Below are positions 10,901-25,900 of a DNA stretch of 64,000 nt, piece by piece. Positions within the stretch are counted from its first letter, which is position 1, and every line of letters starts with the position of its first letter. Origin of the DNA: Branchiostoma lanceolatum. Lineage: Eukaryota; Chordata; Leptocardii; Amphioxiformes; Branchiostomatidae. Where the stretch lies: assembly GCF_035083965.1 (NCBI RefSeq), contig NC_089731.1, forward strand, positions 9,646,501 through 9,710,500, written 5' to 3'. Under the pieces are notes generated by a model, which made no database searches, was not told the origin of the DNA, and was given only the letters and a program-made list of their open reading frames with translations. Made by a program: the position numbers and the translations under genes.

Positions 10901-13900
10901 CCTGCCGACAGGAGCTGGCACCCAGTTCTGAATGATAAGGCACCTGCCGACAGGAGCTGGCACCCAGTTCTGAATGATAAGGCACCTGCCGACAGGAGCT
11001 GGCACCCAGTTCTGAATGATAAGGCACCTGCCGACAGGAGCTGGCACCCAGTTCTGAATGATAAGGCACCTGCCGACAGGAGCTGGCACCCAGTTCTGAA
11101 TGATAAGGCACCTGCCGACAGGAGCTGGCACCCAGTTCGGAATGATAAGGCACCTGCCGACAGGAGCTGGCACCCAGTCCGGAGTGATAAGGCACCTGCC
11201 GACAGGTGAAAGCGGGTCCGTCTGGGGTCAACGACCGATTATTTATGCAAATCAGCACCAACGTCCCGTAACGAGAGCGAGGCTGCGTCCCAACATGGCG
11301 GATCGGACGAATTTTGTTGTGGTGTCGGGCCGGTCAAACACTAGAGACTCGATCAAGTCAGGTAAGCTTTACTTAGGTACTGCAGAAATTCGGTAAATCA
11401 AGTCGCATATGTGACTCGACATATTCTGGTAGGAAATGTAGACTTCACCCTTTTTAACGCTCACAAAATGGTCGATAAAGATGTACCTGTTGCGCTTGTT
11501 CCTGTTGGCATAGTTTTTACATGAGTCTACGGGAGAGTGGTTTACGTTACTGTACGGTTGGACCGTAACGAAATTTTAAGTCCATAACAGCTCACTTTAA
11601 TCCACTTGTACCGTGTGTGCGTGAAGATAGTCTGTGCAAAATTGCAAGTGTGAAATCGAAGACTGGTCGATTTAGCGAGGGCAGATTGTTGTCGGTACGG
11701 CGTCGCGTCTGGCGTCCATTACAACAACAAAACAGTTCCGATCCTTTCTCTTTGTTTCTCTTGCAAAGTAACCTCATATGCTGAGCTGCTTCTTGAATTC
11801 TAACCCCTTCTACAAAATGCACAACCGAAATCATAACCACCGTGCGAAATGCCTTAAACCGCCGTGATGTTTACAATACATGTTTACCCCCCACCCCAAA
11901 AATGTTGATTTTTCGCTGGGCTCAGAACGGTTGTCAACGCGTTGTTCAGTTTTCTCACTTCACTCAGTTTTCTCACCCCACTCAGCAAAATTCTACCCCA
12001 ACGAATTATGTTTTGTTTGTTTGTCCTTGGGACCACTTATTTGTCGACAAACAGTTTAGACAGCTCTCCATTCATCGTATTTCATGTTTGAAATGTGTTG
12101 GCAATAAAACATAACGGTAATTTACAAGGGGTCAGCCAAGGTTCAGGCCCAGGAAGTGAAAAGAGTACAGAGCAAACTTCCAAGTGTGACGTTTCTTGGC
12201 AAAACTATAAAATGTTAGGGATCTACCTGTCTGGTTAAAGAATAGCGTGGTGTGGCTGAACACAGCCAGACAGCAAATAAAGCACTATTTGTGTACTGTA
12301 CTAAGCATTATTGTGGGCTTGCTGACATTGGGGTGTGGGTATATTTGAGACCAACAATTAGGGGCAAACTCACTGAATGAAGGTTTTGACCCATGGACTA
12401 AAAAGGAAATGCTAAAGCACCACCCCTCTCTCTGTAAGTTGTAGTAGCATCAAAAATAAATGCCTTAACTGCTCTAATATGTAATTGATACAGTGTTTCA
12501 ATTAGGTTTGTCTCCATCCCACTCACTGTTTGGTGGCCCATTCTGTTGATTTTTTTGTCCAATCTGTCGTTTTTTTTAAGCTTACAAAAATACACATGAA
12601 TGTTCATCAATTTCATATCATAAACTTTGATAAAGCTCATATTTTTTTGGACAGATGGGTTAAGATTTTTTGTCCTTCCTAAGAAGAAAATGTCCATCCC
12701 AGGACTGGGTTCACTACAATTGTCCATTGATGGTAGATACAAATGTACATGTAATAATATTTTTAGTAATAGTAGCAACCATACACTGTACCACATGTTG
12801 GAATCATGGACTTGCATGTGACTAATGCCAGCCATTCTATTTGATCATGTTCAGGATTCTTGGCTTCTAATGATTGCTGTCACGGTTGTGTCTTTAAATA
12901 CAACAGTACTCTGATAAAAGACATTTGAAGATATGAGACTAGGCTGAGACAAAGAACAAAGGGTATTGTCTGGTTGTCCAGACTGCTTAGGAAGTCGTCA
13001 ATCACGACTGTTAAAACACCTGTCTCATACTCACCTGTGTCCCTTTCCTATAACAAACCATAATTATCATGATTTTCACATAAAGTATTCATTGTTATCA
13101 TGCAAGTGTAACATCTCAGATGGCATCGGTAATTTCTGCTTGTGACCTCTATATACGTGTATTTAGATTGTTTTTTAATTGTACTCTTTACTTGAGAATT
13201 TGTTGATATCAGGTCAAAGAAGCCCTGGATCCATACACTATATACAGTGAACAGTCTAGTTTGCGTATTTATTTACAAGCCTATCATGGTCCTGTGTCTG
13301 AGGCGCTTGACATATCTAACAGCTTAATCAGGCTTAAGTAAGTAAGTAAGTTAATGCCATGTGTCAGGTATATAGGGGTATATCACTACAAAGGCTGTAG
13401 CCAGCACTGGCCAAAGAGTGGGAAAGTGTTTGCAGATTGCATCTGGTGCATGACGGGACAAAGAACCGTCTCTTGTGCTCCTCTAGCTGCAGCCACAGAG
13501 GGCTGTTTGCCAAGCCTTTTCTGTTGGAGAGTGGAAACCTGTTTGCTTCTCGGTTTCCTGCTGTTCTCTATTTAGGATCAAAGGTCTTATCTGCTGTAAA
13601 GAAACACTGTGAACTGTACAGTAGTCACCAGTCATAAGCTCAGACAAAACTTGAAGTACATGTATACGGTTATGTAACATCCTTCCTTTGCTGAGTTAAG
13701 ATAAAAAAGATAAAGCTGTGCATTCAATGAAAATTGAAATAATTATGATCTACTTCTAGTCATGCTGAAGTATATTTTTCTTTTCTTTTGTAACGTTAAG
13801 TCTATAAAAGTAGTAGCAGCTTAGGGACACAGGTTTATATATCAGGTCTTGATTTGATTTAAAGAAATATAAATTGAAAATATGGTTTAGGAGGATGTCA

Positions 13901-16900
13901 TAAGGATGTCAAATGCACCAACTGTACAAAGTAGAGGTGAGTAATTCAAACAATTAGTTACCTAATTGATTCCTTGATAAATGTAAGTATGTAACTGAAT
14001 AAGTGACTAATTGATTAATTAGTAGCAATTAAAACCAAATTACACAGAGGCATCACTCAATGAAGATTTAACCTTGTTTCTCTTACTAGTAACATTGCCT
14101 GTATTTAGATTATGGAATATGAGTGAACGATATATCTTTTTGGGTCCAGAAAAAAACACTAAACCATAAGATTGCATTGTACTGTACATGTAGCTGAAAG
14201 TTTAGGTTGTAGGAAAAAAAATGGAACATGGAACATGGAATTTTCGTAGAATCAAGTTAGATGCTAAAATATCTGTATGGCCATACTATCACTAGTACTC
14301 TCCTCAAAATGCTATTCTGTCCTACCCCTCTATTAGGTTCCAATGCCTCGTGATATTAAAGAGCCTTTGAATGATTAATCACAGCATGTAGACCTCAGAG
14401 TTTATGTGTTGCAGCAGATGGGATCTAGCTGAACATGTGTCACCTGCTGGTCCCTGCACTACTGCCAGATGGCATACTGTGTGCATAAACACCCTTTTAT
14501 CCCAGGCTGTCTGCACTCCATATCTGTGTTGTAACAAGCCTCGCATGTAGCACGTAGGGACGTGTCTGGAGACATGAACAGTGGATTCCTGTAGATTCGT
14601 AGCTATAATATGCTGATCAAGGAATAATGTGGGCTTACAGTTACATTTCCCCTACCCCATAAACATTGTGCCACTGTTCACTGTTTTGTGTCTGGAGTCA
14701 TGAACATTGAATTCCTATAGATTCCTAGCTATATTTTGCTGATCAAGGAATGATGTGGTTTTACATTTCTCCTATCCCATGAATATTGTGCCACTGTTCA
14801 CTGTTCTTGGCTTTGCAGAATTGTTCTTGAGCATGATGTGCGACAGCAGCAAGTTTTTTTACTGGTACTCACTGATATATTAATCATAAAGCATTGATCT
14901 AGCTTTTTATGGAACTGTGTAGAAATGTCGAGCTATTAATAGGATATGATCAAGTCTATAGTGTCATAAAATCTATAGCAATAACATTATCGAAATAATT
15001 TTGATTAACATTGTACTAAAAATATTTTGTCTCTTGGGTAATGATGCTTAATGGGACAAGACCATCATAAAAATATAGTTTGTTGCATGTGTTATCAATT
15101 GGTTTGTATGCATATTGTTACACCTATCCACTAGTCAAATCCTGACTAGTTATTTGTCATTATATAAGTACCTGCATTATCAAATATACGTTCACTTGTC
15201 AGTTGTTTAATGTCTTATTAAGCTTTGTGTTTATCTGTATAAGATAAATAACTTAATAAACTTGGTTATCTTGAGCAGTTATGAATGATTTATTGTTTAA
15301 TAAAAGTTTTTATCAGGTGTGAAACCTAGGAAACTAATACACTGCTTCTGGAGTAGATTAGCATTGATTTTAATGTGGAAAAAATCGCCTTGGTTGTACA
15401 TGTAGGTGTGGCATGTTTTATAGGCCATGCAATCTACAAAGACTGGGAGGTTGACTTATTATAATATTGTATATTCTCTATCCTAAATGTGCCCAAACTT
15501 AGCCTAAAACGATGTAGAATTATAATACTGTTGTACTCTCATATTGTCTTAATCATAGAGTCTTTGTTGAGTTTGTGCAACATTGGAAGGAATTTTTGTA
15601 TGTTAAATTTTGAACCTAACCATTTTTTTTATCTTGTTGGTCCAAACTTCACATGTACCTAAAAAAATTCCAGAGTCATTGAATGGAATTATTATTACCT
15701 TATCGGTTGAAGTTATTAGTAAGTTTTCTTTTTGCAATTCCAGTTGCAGGGTAAAGTTGCTGTGATAGACCTGTAGTTATGTCATACAGACCAAAGGTTT
15801 AAAACTCTGCAATTGATCATATTTCAGCAGGTAAGCAGGAGAACTATGACATAACAGTGTTTCTGGGAGATCTAGAATTTCTTTGATCTCTTTACCGGGG
15901 CATACTTGACCCTCAAACATTGCCTTATTGATAGAGGTAATGGCTTTAGAATGGCTACTTTCCAAACAATGGGATCAATACTTTGGAAATACCCTTATAG
16001 TTGTTCAAAAGAATACTTCTGTATAGATGACAGTACTTTTCTCATCAATATTTCTGGTTTACCAAATAATCAACTTCCCTCTTGTAGATTTCAGTTGTAA
16101 CCAATTCATGTTTGATTTTTAGTGCATTGCATAGATGCATTTACAGTGGAGAAGACATAGAGCCCACTGTCACACAGTCATAAGCATAGCTTTTCTGGCA
16201 CAAGTATCCTCTCTAACTGTAATTGATTATATGGTTTAGGCCATTGTTTGTCCAATGTATAGCTGCTGGGATTAACATCCTAGTTTTAGTCCTCTATTTA
16301 CATGCTGTTGTATATCATCTCTTATACGGGATGCCAACACTGTTCATAAACACTTCTAAACACAAAGTCGGTTGGATAGGATGTCTGAAATCCATATCAA
16401 CACTTCAGGCAAAGTGTATTTATTTTATGTTCCAAAGTAATCTTGATCTGTGATAGTTTCTATAGAACCAGTACATTTTGCCATAAGGTGGATTAAAAGT
16501 AAACACAGCTCAGACATAAAAGCAATCCAAATGTTATTGGAACGAGACAAATCCTGATTGGGACTTTGCCCTCTCCCTGTATTGCCCGCTGGTTCCACCT
16601 CAAAATTCAAACCTCCAGGTTGCTTAGAAGGGGTAAAGCACACACTATCCTATCTGCATAAGTCATAATGTTTTTGATAAGTTCCTTCAAGCTTGGCCTC
16701 CTGCGTCTTTACTAATGAGTGTGACCACTACATAACATGGTCTTTACCTTTCACAACATCCTTACAGCTGGTGCCCTTGTGTAGATTCTTATCAATTCCC
16801 TTCCATTGTACCTTTCTGTCCAGTCCTTGTTACCAAAAGGTAGCACAGCACAGGTGGCAGGGATTACAGAAAGTAATGGACGCTGCATTGGGTTTCTAAT

Positions 16901-19900
16901 TGTTGAGGGATTTGGTCTGGCCCCAGTAGACGTTTTATTGCAATCCCTCCTCTTATCTTATCCGAGCCATTATCAGAGTAATCGTCATGGTGGGGGGTTG
17001 TATTGATGGGTCACTATGGCTCTGTGTACTGTACCTATTCCAGCTTTTAACACCCACAGCTTACAGTGAAAACAGCAAGATAAAGTTTGGGACTTATCCA
17101 GCATGTATCAATGAACATTTTGGCACTTTTTGACATACTTTTAGTTGGATTAGAGAGGACTACTAGAATTTGGTGTTCAAAAGAGCAGCCTGGACCACAT
17201 ACGACAAGTATAGCAATCTCAGTCAAACAGAAGTTTTGACAGGTGTACTAGGCACAGTAAAGTATATGTTAAGAGTTTCAAAAACAGTACTGTATTTACC
17301 GAGTTCAGGTTTATTGCAATCCACTATAAGTTGATTAATTGAGTCAATAGACTTATTAGTCCAAAAGTATATTTTCCTAATCATAGAAGATACAAACTGT
17401 ACTTAATCTGAAAATAGTTACATGTACTAACAGGTGTCTTGAAAATGACAGATTTTAACTTATTAATTTTAGAAAGGCAAAGAGGTTACTATGTTATTAT
17501 GACAGCAAATGTCAATAGTACTAGTACTATACCAGCATTATTATGTAAATTCTGATCATGCTATTTTCATCATGAACAGTATACTTTGATGTCTTGATTG
17601 TGGCAGGTTCACTGTGTGCAATTGTGCACAAGTCTGCAGAGAGAAGGTTGGTTCATGGAATGCCTTCCCACCCAATGGTCAAGGAAGAGCAGCTGGTTTA
17701 AACCAGAATGCCCGCTCATAGTTTGATTCTAAGACCAGTGCATTGCACGACAGGCATTTTTATGGCCCATACGACTTCTACGTTCACCCTGGATGTAACG
17801 TAAAAATCGTACGGGCCAAAATTGCCTGTTGTACAATGCACGGGGTCGATTCACACCCAGGAAAAAAGGCGAAATTTTCCCAGTGTATATCGGGTCTAAC
17901 ATCCTGATATTGTAGGCAGCACTTTTACGTACGTGCCCAAGAATTTCAGCAATTCTGTTTCCCTGTGTCGTTGGCATGCAAACAACATACCATGTCCATG
18001 CCACTTGCCTTAGCTGGGTGCACCAGGAATGTCTGAAACACTGATAATGCTGGCTAGGAAGTATTTACGGAATTAAACATTAGCTTCCCTTTTAATGTTT
18101 CTAAGTAGTGCATGTGGTTAAGTACCTGTGCTTAAAACTAAGAGGTATGGTATGTAAAGATGTGATACAATGAATGTGTATGTGTATGTGTAGATGTTAA
18201 AAATAAAATAACCCCAAGACTGCACGTACATTTATGTTGCTATGTATAGGAATTGTTTTGTTGCTCCAACTCTGAATTGCTCTTATATAACATGATAGAT
18301 GTGTAAGCAAATAGTTTCTTCTTTGATGGTGCCAAGGCAATTTTAGCTGCCAAGGCTTCAACCTCTTACACACAGTCCTTATCCTAATGTAATGGCATTG
18401 ATTTACTTATATAACTTTTTCTTGTAACTTTTTGTCTGTAGCCTTTCTCCTGCTAGTACAGAAAGACCAACAAGGCACAAAGACTAGCTTGTTTTCTGGT
18501 AGAAGTGAGAGGGGCTATTGTTGGAGGGGAAAAAAGTAAAAACTGAAACCATTGTTGAAATATGGCAAGCATTCAACAATAACCATCTTTCATCAATCAA
18601 TCTGCCCCAATAACAGATTGCATGTCTTGATCTGCTCTTTTTGTTTCATCACTCTAAAAGATCTGGTGACAAATCTAACCCTAAGGAATGATGCACCTGT
18701 TCCCTTGAAACCTCAATCTAGTTATCATAATCAGTATTTGACCAGGTATTTCAAAACAGATATTTGCTCTTGGCTATAGGTTTATCAGGGCATGAAGAGG
18801 TGTAGAAGAGCGTCTTTGTTATATTAGGTTACGGGCCCTCATTGTCACGGGGCCTAAAAGGCGGAACCTATACACCTGGAGGGGTGCTCGCTGGCGGAAA
18901 CTGATCCCGCGTATTTGTAGCGACAGGATGCTATCCTTTGTTTCGCAAACACGAGGCCCGACAACTTGCGTACTCTGTGTCGTGAAGTAAGATGGCAGCA
19001 TGTGGGAGTGTGATGTATTCTGTTTGTGGGGTCAGTGAAATGGCTGTGTCCAGATTGTCGGTATGTTTTTGTGTTGTCACAGTTTGTCTATCAAGTACGG
19101 TGATAGAAGCATACAGGTGGTTCATTAGGATGGCCTGATGATGTTAGGATGTAGAGTACATGTAGGTATGGGGTGTACGTTACATAATGTCATTGATGTC
19201 ACAAGGTCAGTACCAAGGTTTTCTTCTGAAGGTGTAAAGGTGGAATGGGGCTGTTGCACCTACTTACTCCGTATAAATCACATGGAGGTAAATGACGGTT
19301 ACTTTTGTCCCAACGTGCCAAATGACTTTGAACTGATAACATGTTTACTACCGTTGTAAAGAGACATTGTCCCTTTATCGGACTGGCCGAGTGAACAAAG
19401 ATTATAGTGTCCCTAGTTTACTGTCAATTTGTCAGCGCCTATTTTTCCCAATCACATGGCTAGCTAGTTTTGGCTACTAAATCATGAGCGATAGATAAAA
19501 CTGTTTGCTCTTGTTCTGCCTCTAAGTCCATATTAAACATAAGCTTTGTGAAAGGCAGCCCTCCCCACTTAGCTCCCTTTTTTGTCAGACTCAAATGTTT
19601 ATCCTGCCATTTCTAAGGGGGTCTGAGAGAAGTTAGTCAGATGAGAAAGATAGCCTTCACTGCCAATAACCTTGAAGACCTTTGTTCTTTCAGGAGTCAC
19701 ATAAGCTACTTCTAGCCTCTTGAAATACCACACCAAATGGAACTGAAGTAGCCTATAGCAATCATTATTTTACTTGTAGATGAATATCTATATAATGCAT
19801 TTAGGTAGCCTAGATGCTACTCAATACATGTTAAGTTTACATTTTCTCCCTGGGTAACTGCCAATAACAGTTGAAGTATCCTGAAACTGAATACTAAACT

Positions 19901-22900
19901 GGTTTCCAGGCTAATAGTCATTTTCCCATGTTCAACAAGGAACTCATTGAAGTCATTCATGAGAAACGCAGCATACCTTTATGCTTATTTATATAAAGAA
20001 GTTCAGTACAAGGCCACTACAATGGACTTGACTCTAGTTATCACTTAATAATCACGTAGTGGTCTCATAAGATGAAAAAAGCTTCATAATACTTTTGAGA
20101 CCTAAATTCAGACGCACAGGTAACAAATGTATTTGAAGATAATCATTAAGCATACTTCATTACCTCCAGGAATTTACTCAACTGGAGATATCAATATTGA
20201 TTTTTTGATACTACATTTATTTTGTCATATCTCTGGGATTTCACAGATGAGTTTCAGATCTGCTTTGATTTTTGGTTTTTACCTGTGGAAGTTACTCACC
20301 TGTAAAAGGCTTTCTTCCTGTTTGTAAGGTTCAATACACAAGTTCCTTGAAAAAAAACCTGTTGAATATACCATTACCTACCTGGAAACTGAAATGCATT
20401 CATTGACTTCCTTCCTGTGTCATACTGAGTGGTAACAATGATTTAGCTTTTTATGTTATAAAATGTGCTTCTTCCTGTATACAGTCTTCAACTGCTTGTA
20501 GTCAAAGAAGTCATATACAGTCAAACCTGTATTAGCGGTCACCTTTGCAAAGCGGCCACCTGCCCATAGTGGTCACTTTTTGTCGGTCCCTTGGATTTTT
20601 CCCATTGACATAAGCATTAAGAATTAGGCTATAGCGGCCACCTGTCCAACGCGGTCGCGGCCAGACGATTTTCGGTCCCGCGAGTACAGTAACACTGCCG
20701 ATAACGGTCGCGGCGCGCCGGTAGAAGCCGCATCGCCACCGCACGCCGGGTTCAAAATCTTCATTTTTTCACGCAATTATCAAATTTATGCGGCCTCAAC
20801 TGGATAGGATCATAATAAAGAAAACCAGAATGTTTTATCTTTGTTAGAAAATCCATGGTTTGACGCGAAGTCAAGTATAGTTTTCTTCACATGGCTTGCG
20901 TTTGTACATCGTGGTAAAATTGACAATTTCTGTGCATTTCGACTGGACAAATATTACGGCAGCCTTTTGGAAACCCACACATGTACCTGATGCGGTAAGT
21001 TCGTGAAATGTTTGAATGCCGGCCCAATTTCCGTTTTCACCGGGAATTCATTCAAATTGTGCTCAAAACGTGTTTCGCGCAATTTTCAAAATGGCGCTGA
21101 TACAAACTGGATAGGTAGCAGCATAAAGGTCAATGGAAGACACCACTGTTACGGAGGTATAATATACTAAATTTATTTTGCTGCAAAGTATCACTGAGGA
21201 TAATTACTAAACCAAAAGCTTCAAAATGACTGTGGATAATACTACTATGATGTAAAATTTGGGCTGTTGCAATTTTCTGAAAAGACAAAAAGCCCTCAAA
21301 AGAGCGACCTTCTTCTGAGTACCCTATTAGCATAATGGTAGATGCTGATCAACACAAGCCACAACAAGAGACTGAGGAAAATTGTCGCCACGATTTTATG
21401 TTTGAAAACGGTCGAAAACGAACAGTAAGTGACAACTGAGCAACATGTATTTTGTTCTTAACTAACTAGGAGTAAAATGTGCCTTACCTGTTTACATGTG
21501 TACTGTACTGTGAATAAATGTATCTCAGTGGGTACTGAAAATATGTGTCACTCATGGTCAATTAATCGACATTTTCTCCATAGCGGCCACCTGTTCTTAG
21601 CGGCCAGTTTTGGCCAGTCCCTTGAGTGACCGCTATAGACAGGTTTGACTGTATTATGACGTACATGTATGGTTGGCAGAAGAAGTCATTTGGTTTGAAC
21701 TTTCAATACCAACCATTCTATTAGTATTAGTCACAACATTATTTACATTGTTACATTGTCCTCTGTCCTTAGAACAGCATATTGTTTGCTGATGGCCATT
21801 CAGACATTGAATTTCTAACCAATGGTAGAAGGTTATGTTGAATGGATGAGTAAAAGTATTACATTCACTCCAACAGGTATCTGAGTAGTGAGTGTGGCCA
21901 ATCAGAGGAGTGCTTTTACAACTGCTGGGGTTTATCAATTGTCAATCAGAGGCCGCAAACTGTTGTTCATGACAGACATCATTTTTGTTTCCTGGTTTGT
22001 CTGACCAAGGATGAACAGCGCAATGGAACAAGGTAACCATTTTTTACTACATACACTTGTGCATGTAGCTTGACTTGTGTGTCACTGTGTGTTCTCAATA
22101 TATCTCATCCTATCCAGTGGGTTGTTTAGCTATCTTTTTTCAAAGATGCAAGAAGACTTATATTTTCAAAAGTCTTCCCGATAGTTCATTGCCTTTGATC
22201 CAGAGTATGGAAGAAATGTCAATTGAATGGGCTTTTGGAGGTCTGTATTGATATACATCTCACTTCTTGAAAAGTTTGGGGAACATTTTATAATATCTAA
22301 ATACATGCACCTTGTTTCTGAGTTTTATCTGCCTTTGAAGTAATAGTACCTTTCGTTGATTTGTTGTGTTGTACATGTATAGCAATTTCTATTCTATAGA
22401 AAAGCACAAACATACAAAACTGTTACTGTTAGTATTTTGCTCTTCGAAGGGTAAGTAACTTAAGCAAAGTGTTTCAAATGCTGACAGATTGTTTAAAGAG
22501 TTCATACAGTCTGTTAATCATTATCTATCATAAACCACTGGATGTCAAGTAAGGCTTAAGACAAGTCAACTCTACCCTCTTCACTTGTTACCTCTGCAGG
22601 TGTGAAGTGTTTATCTTAAACAGTCGTCGCCTATGATATTATTGTTACATGTTGGTATGGAAAGGAATCATGGCGCAAAGTGGGTTCTCTCTCTTTGCTA
22701 CTGTTCTCTTAGTATGAGTCCTATTAGAATATTCCGTTTGATTGGAAGTTTTTAGTCTGTATAACGCAAACTCCAGCTGTCCGGGGGTTTATGTCCGAGG
22801 CAGCTGGCGGTTACAGGCGGCTGACTAGAATAACAATTTAAATCAGGCTAGGAAGTTTTTATTCTTTTAGAAATGTAGTCTAAATGAAATCTAATTATAC

Positions 22901-25900
22901 CGCGGATCTAAGTAGACTTACAGTATTTGCTGTTCAGAAATCTTATTTTTTTATGTGTCTGAAAAGCTGACAAGAGTGATCTTTTACTTGAAGTATTTGT
23001 ACATGATATAGACTCTTGATCTAGGATTACATTACCTCCATACTAATCAAAATTCGTCAGTTGATATTTGTTTTGGATTTGACCATAAATCAAAGTGTCA
23101 AAGTTGGAAAGGGAGGATTATCGTGTTTGCAACTGATTCAGATAATGAGTCATGTCAGATAAAGATCTGGAGGGTAGCTGACATTGTTCTAACACTCATC
23201 CACTGACCTTTAAAAGTTCAAAAGTTCACATGTACCTTGTGAAAGATTGATGAAGACACGTATTTGTAAATGTCCACTAAAAGTTGGAACAATACAACTT
23301 TTTACATCCCAGTAGTATTGTTGTCACCTGAGCATGGCAGCTGGCATTTGTGATAAACGACTTCCTTAGTTTCTCTTGACATTTTAAGGCCAGTCAATGA
23401 CTGAATTGTTAATATTTGTATAAGTCTCATATATTTTGCATGCGTCAAACTAGGATTAGCATCGACATCACTGTGAAGCGCAGAAATTATCATTTGGAGA
23501 TGTCGAACATAAAAACTAGAACGTTTTTTTTTGTCCTGAGATTCTGTAATGCAATTTTCAAAACAACATCCCTTTGTCAGCATTGTAGATTATTGCCACA
23601 CTAGTCCTGTCTTTCATTGTGATTGCTCCATATATTTCATGCCCCTTTATCTCTGGGAAATTCCTTTACAGTGTTCCGTTGAAAGAGGTGCATACCTAAG
23701 AGGCCATGTCTATGTTGACCGAGGGGGAAAGGTAGAAAGCTATATTGTGTTAGATTGGTCGGTAGAGGTGTGCGCAGAATGTCGTCTGTTTGTCTGCCCC
23801 ATTCCGTTCATTCCTTGTACCTGACTGGATAACTTAGCTGTCCAGAAGAACAATTGTGTGGGCACCTTGAAACTTGACACCTATAGAAGGGATGTTTCAA
23901 TAATGAATGCTTGGAATCCAGTACCTCATTCTTTCACCTTTTGAAATTAAATATTTGTGACAGTTAAATAAGCTTGAATTAACAAGATAAAAGAAGTCTA
24001 TTGTGCAGTCTACTAAAAAGTAGAAATGATAAAAGAACTAATATTAATAATATGTTCACTTTTTTATTCTTTTCCTCAAGGACAAGCATTTGTTACTCCA
24101 GCTTCCCTAACAGAATACCTTGCGCATATTGCTGTTTACTGATAATACTTTGCATACTTAACCTTTATCTTATACTATGTCTATCAAAGTAGGGCAGCTG
24201 ACGCCATAGCAACATCTAACTACATATAGTAAGATAGGGAGGAGATGTGGTCCTCTTATCGTACCTGTTAGAGAAAAGTAAGGATTTCAGGGAAAAGGCA
24301 ACAACTAAAATATCTAAATCCAAAACCTTTAATCATATATGACTTAACATCTCTATTCCAAAGCTCTGATACGGTGAATGGTATTTTCGCCACATGAGGA
24401 ATTTCTCCACCTGTCCTAGCTGTGAAAGATTCCTGAAGTGCTCCATTCCGGCCATTCCGTTGTCGTGTAGTGCTTGGTACAACAAACACAGATCAAAGTG
24501 TCCAGCTTACTGTGGAGTCCACAAAAACCAACAACAACATCACAACCTTCTTAGTATCCTACCTCAAACAATCTGAGCCAATTCTCTAGGACACTTCTGT
24601 CCAGAACAAAGAGCAGATTGGATTATAGAGAGCTATGGCTCAGCCTAATTTGCTGACACATCAGGCATAAGGGTACAGAGAATGCTCTTGTGAATTTGAA
24701 ATTGTAATTAGGCCTAGGTGAAAAAATGTTGTGTTTATGGTTACTAAACCAACCCTAGCAAAATCCTGCCGACCCTAACCTTTTCTTTTGGTCAGCCGCT
24801 GGCAAGGGACATAAAATTTTCCATCTGACATCTTAGTGATGAAATTCAAAACAGACTTCCTGTATCTTACACTCTGTCAAAGCTTTCAACGGTTGATGTA
24901 ATAATGTGCAGTATGACGTTGAAAGTTCCAGTGCCTGGTGTATTTCAGCGTTATACTGTATTTATTAGATTATAGTTTGGCTGTAATCTAAAAAGAGAGA
25001 GAGAAAAAAAAGAGAATCCCCACCTACCGACCCAATTTTTTTCAGGACTGTAACTGGAAACACAGCACTTTTTTCCTATGCCTTATACTATGTATAGATT
25101 TTCCTGTGTGTTTTCCTGTACTGTCGTGTATCATTATATCATGACCTGAAGTATACTGCTAGTCTTGTTATATATGGTGACCATCCTCATATTTGGAGAT
25201 ATATCAGACTAAGTCACATTGTTACCAGGTCAGAAGACTTTGTCCTATAAGATAGCTGCAATGTCTAGATAGTTGAATGAACAATATTGATTAGTATCTT
25301 ACAAATCTAACTGTCATGGGAATAGAGTCCATTAGCTATGTTGAATCAGGTATCTGTGTTTGTATTAAAATTACATATTAATGTGCTAATGGCATGTCAT
25401 ATTTTGGTCTTACTAATTACTTAACTGCATTTTAAGTATCTGTTGATAAAACCACAAGTAGACCCTTGAAGCTGTGTGGTGTATCTTCCCTAGTCGGTTT
25501 CTACCTTCAGTGCCTGTATGATTCACTGTTTTGTGTGGATATAACACCTGTCCTTATTGTCTTAACTTTTTGTACGGCTGACTTGTTATCTTTAAAGTGG
25601 TTCTTTTTGTGGGTTACCAGAGATCAATCTTTATCTCAGAGTCCCTTTGTCACTAATATGTGGGATTGATGAAAGCAAGTAGCATTGTATAACCTCCTTG
25701 ATGAAATTTGATTGGAATTTGAAAGATTGGTCCTGCTTTGTTTTGTATTGTTAGTCAGTGGTGACTTCATTTTGTCTTTATATAATTTTCTGTCTTTATT
25801 CTGGTGACAAACATTTTTAACAAGCAATGCTTCTGAAATCACAATATCCTTACTGAAGGTTATAAAAATTCAAAGCATGCATCTGCGTGGTGTAGTGTTT

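Noticed and set aside
10754..11261. Minus-strand open frames of 139 and 163 codons with repeated peptides
   Set aside because: They are produced by the 42-bp minisatellite, whose unit is a multiple of three; several frames on both strands stay open for the same reason.
12398..12835. Minus-strand 145-codon frame
   Set aside because: T-rich, low-complexity DNA, no domain, no splice context and no start context.
18992..19060. AAGATGGCAGC start with GTATGT donor in a CpG-rich patch
   Set aside because: As a kazrin first exon it ends in phase 0, which does not fit exon 2. It could still be a non-coding first exon.
20532..20744. 70-codon frame shared by both TA-flanked elements
   Set aside because: It is confined to the terminal region made of GCGGCCACC-type repeats and shows no transposase motif; shared only because the copies are near-identical.
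22011..22032. Short ATG frame ending CAAG|GTAACC in phase 1
   Set aside because: Only 22 nt; frames this short with a fitting donor are expected by chance in 40 kb.
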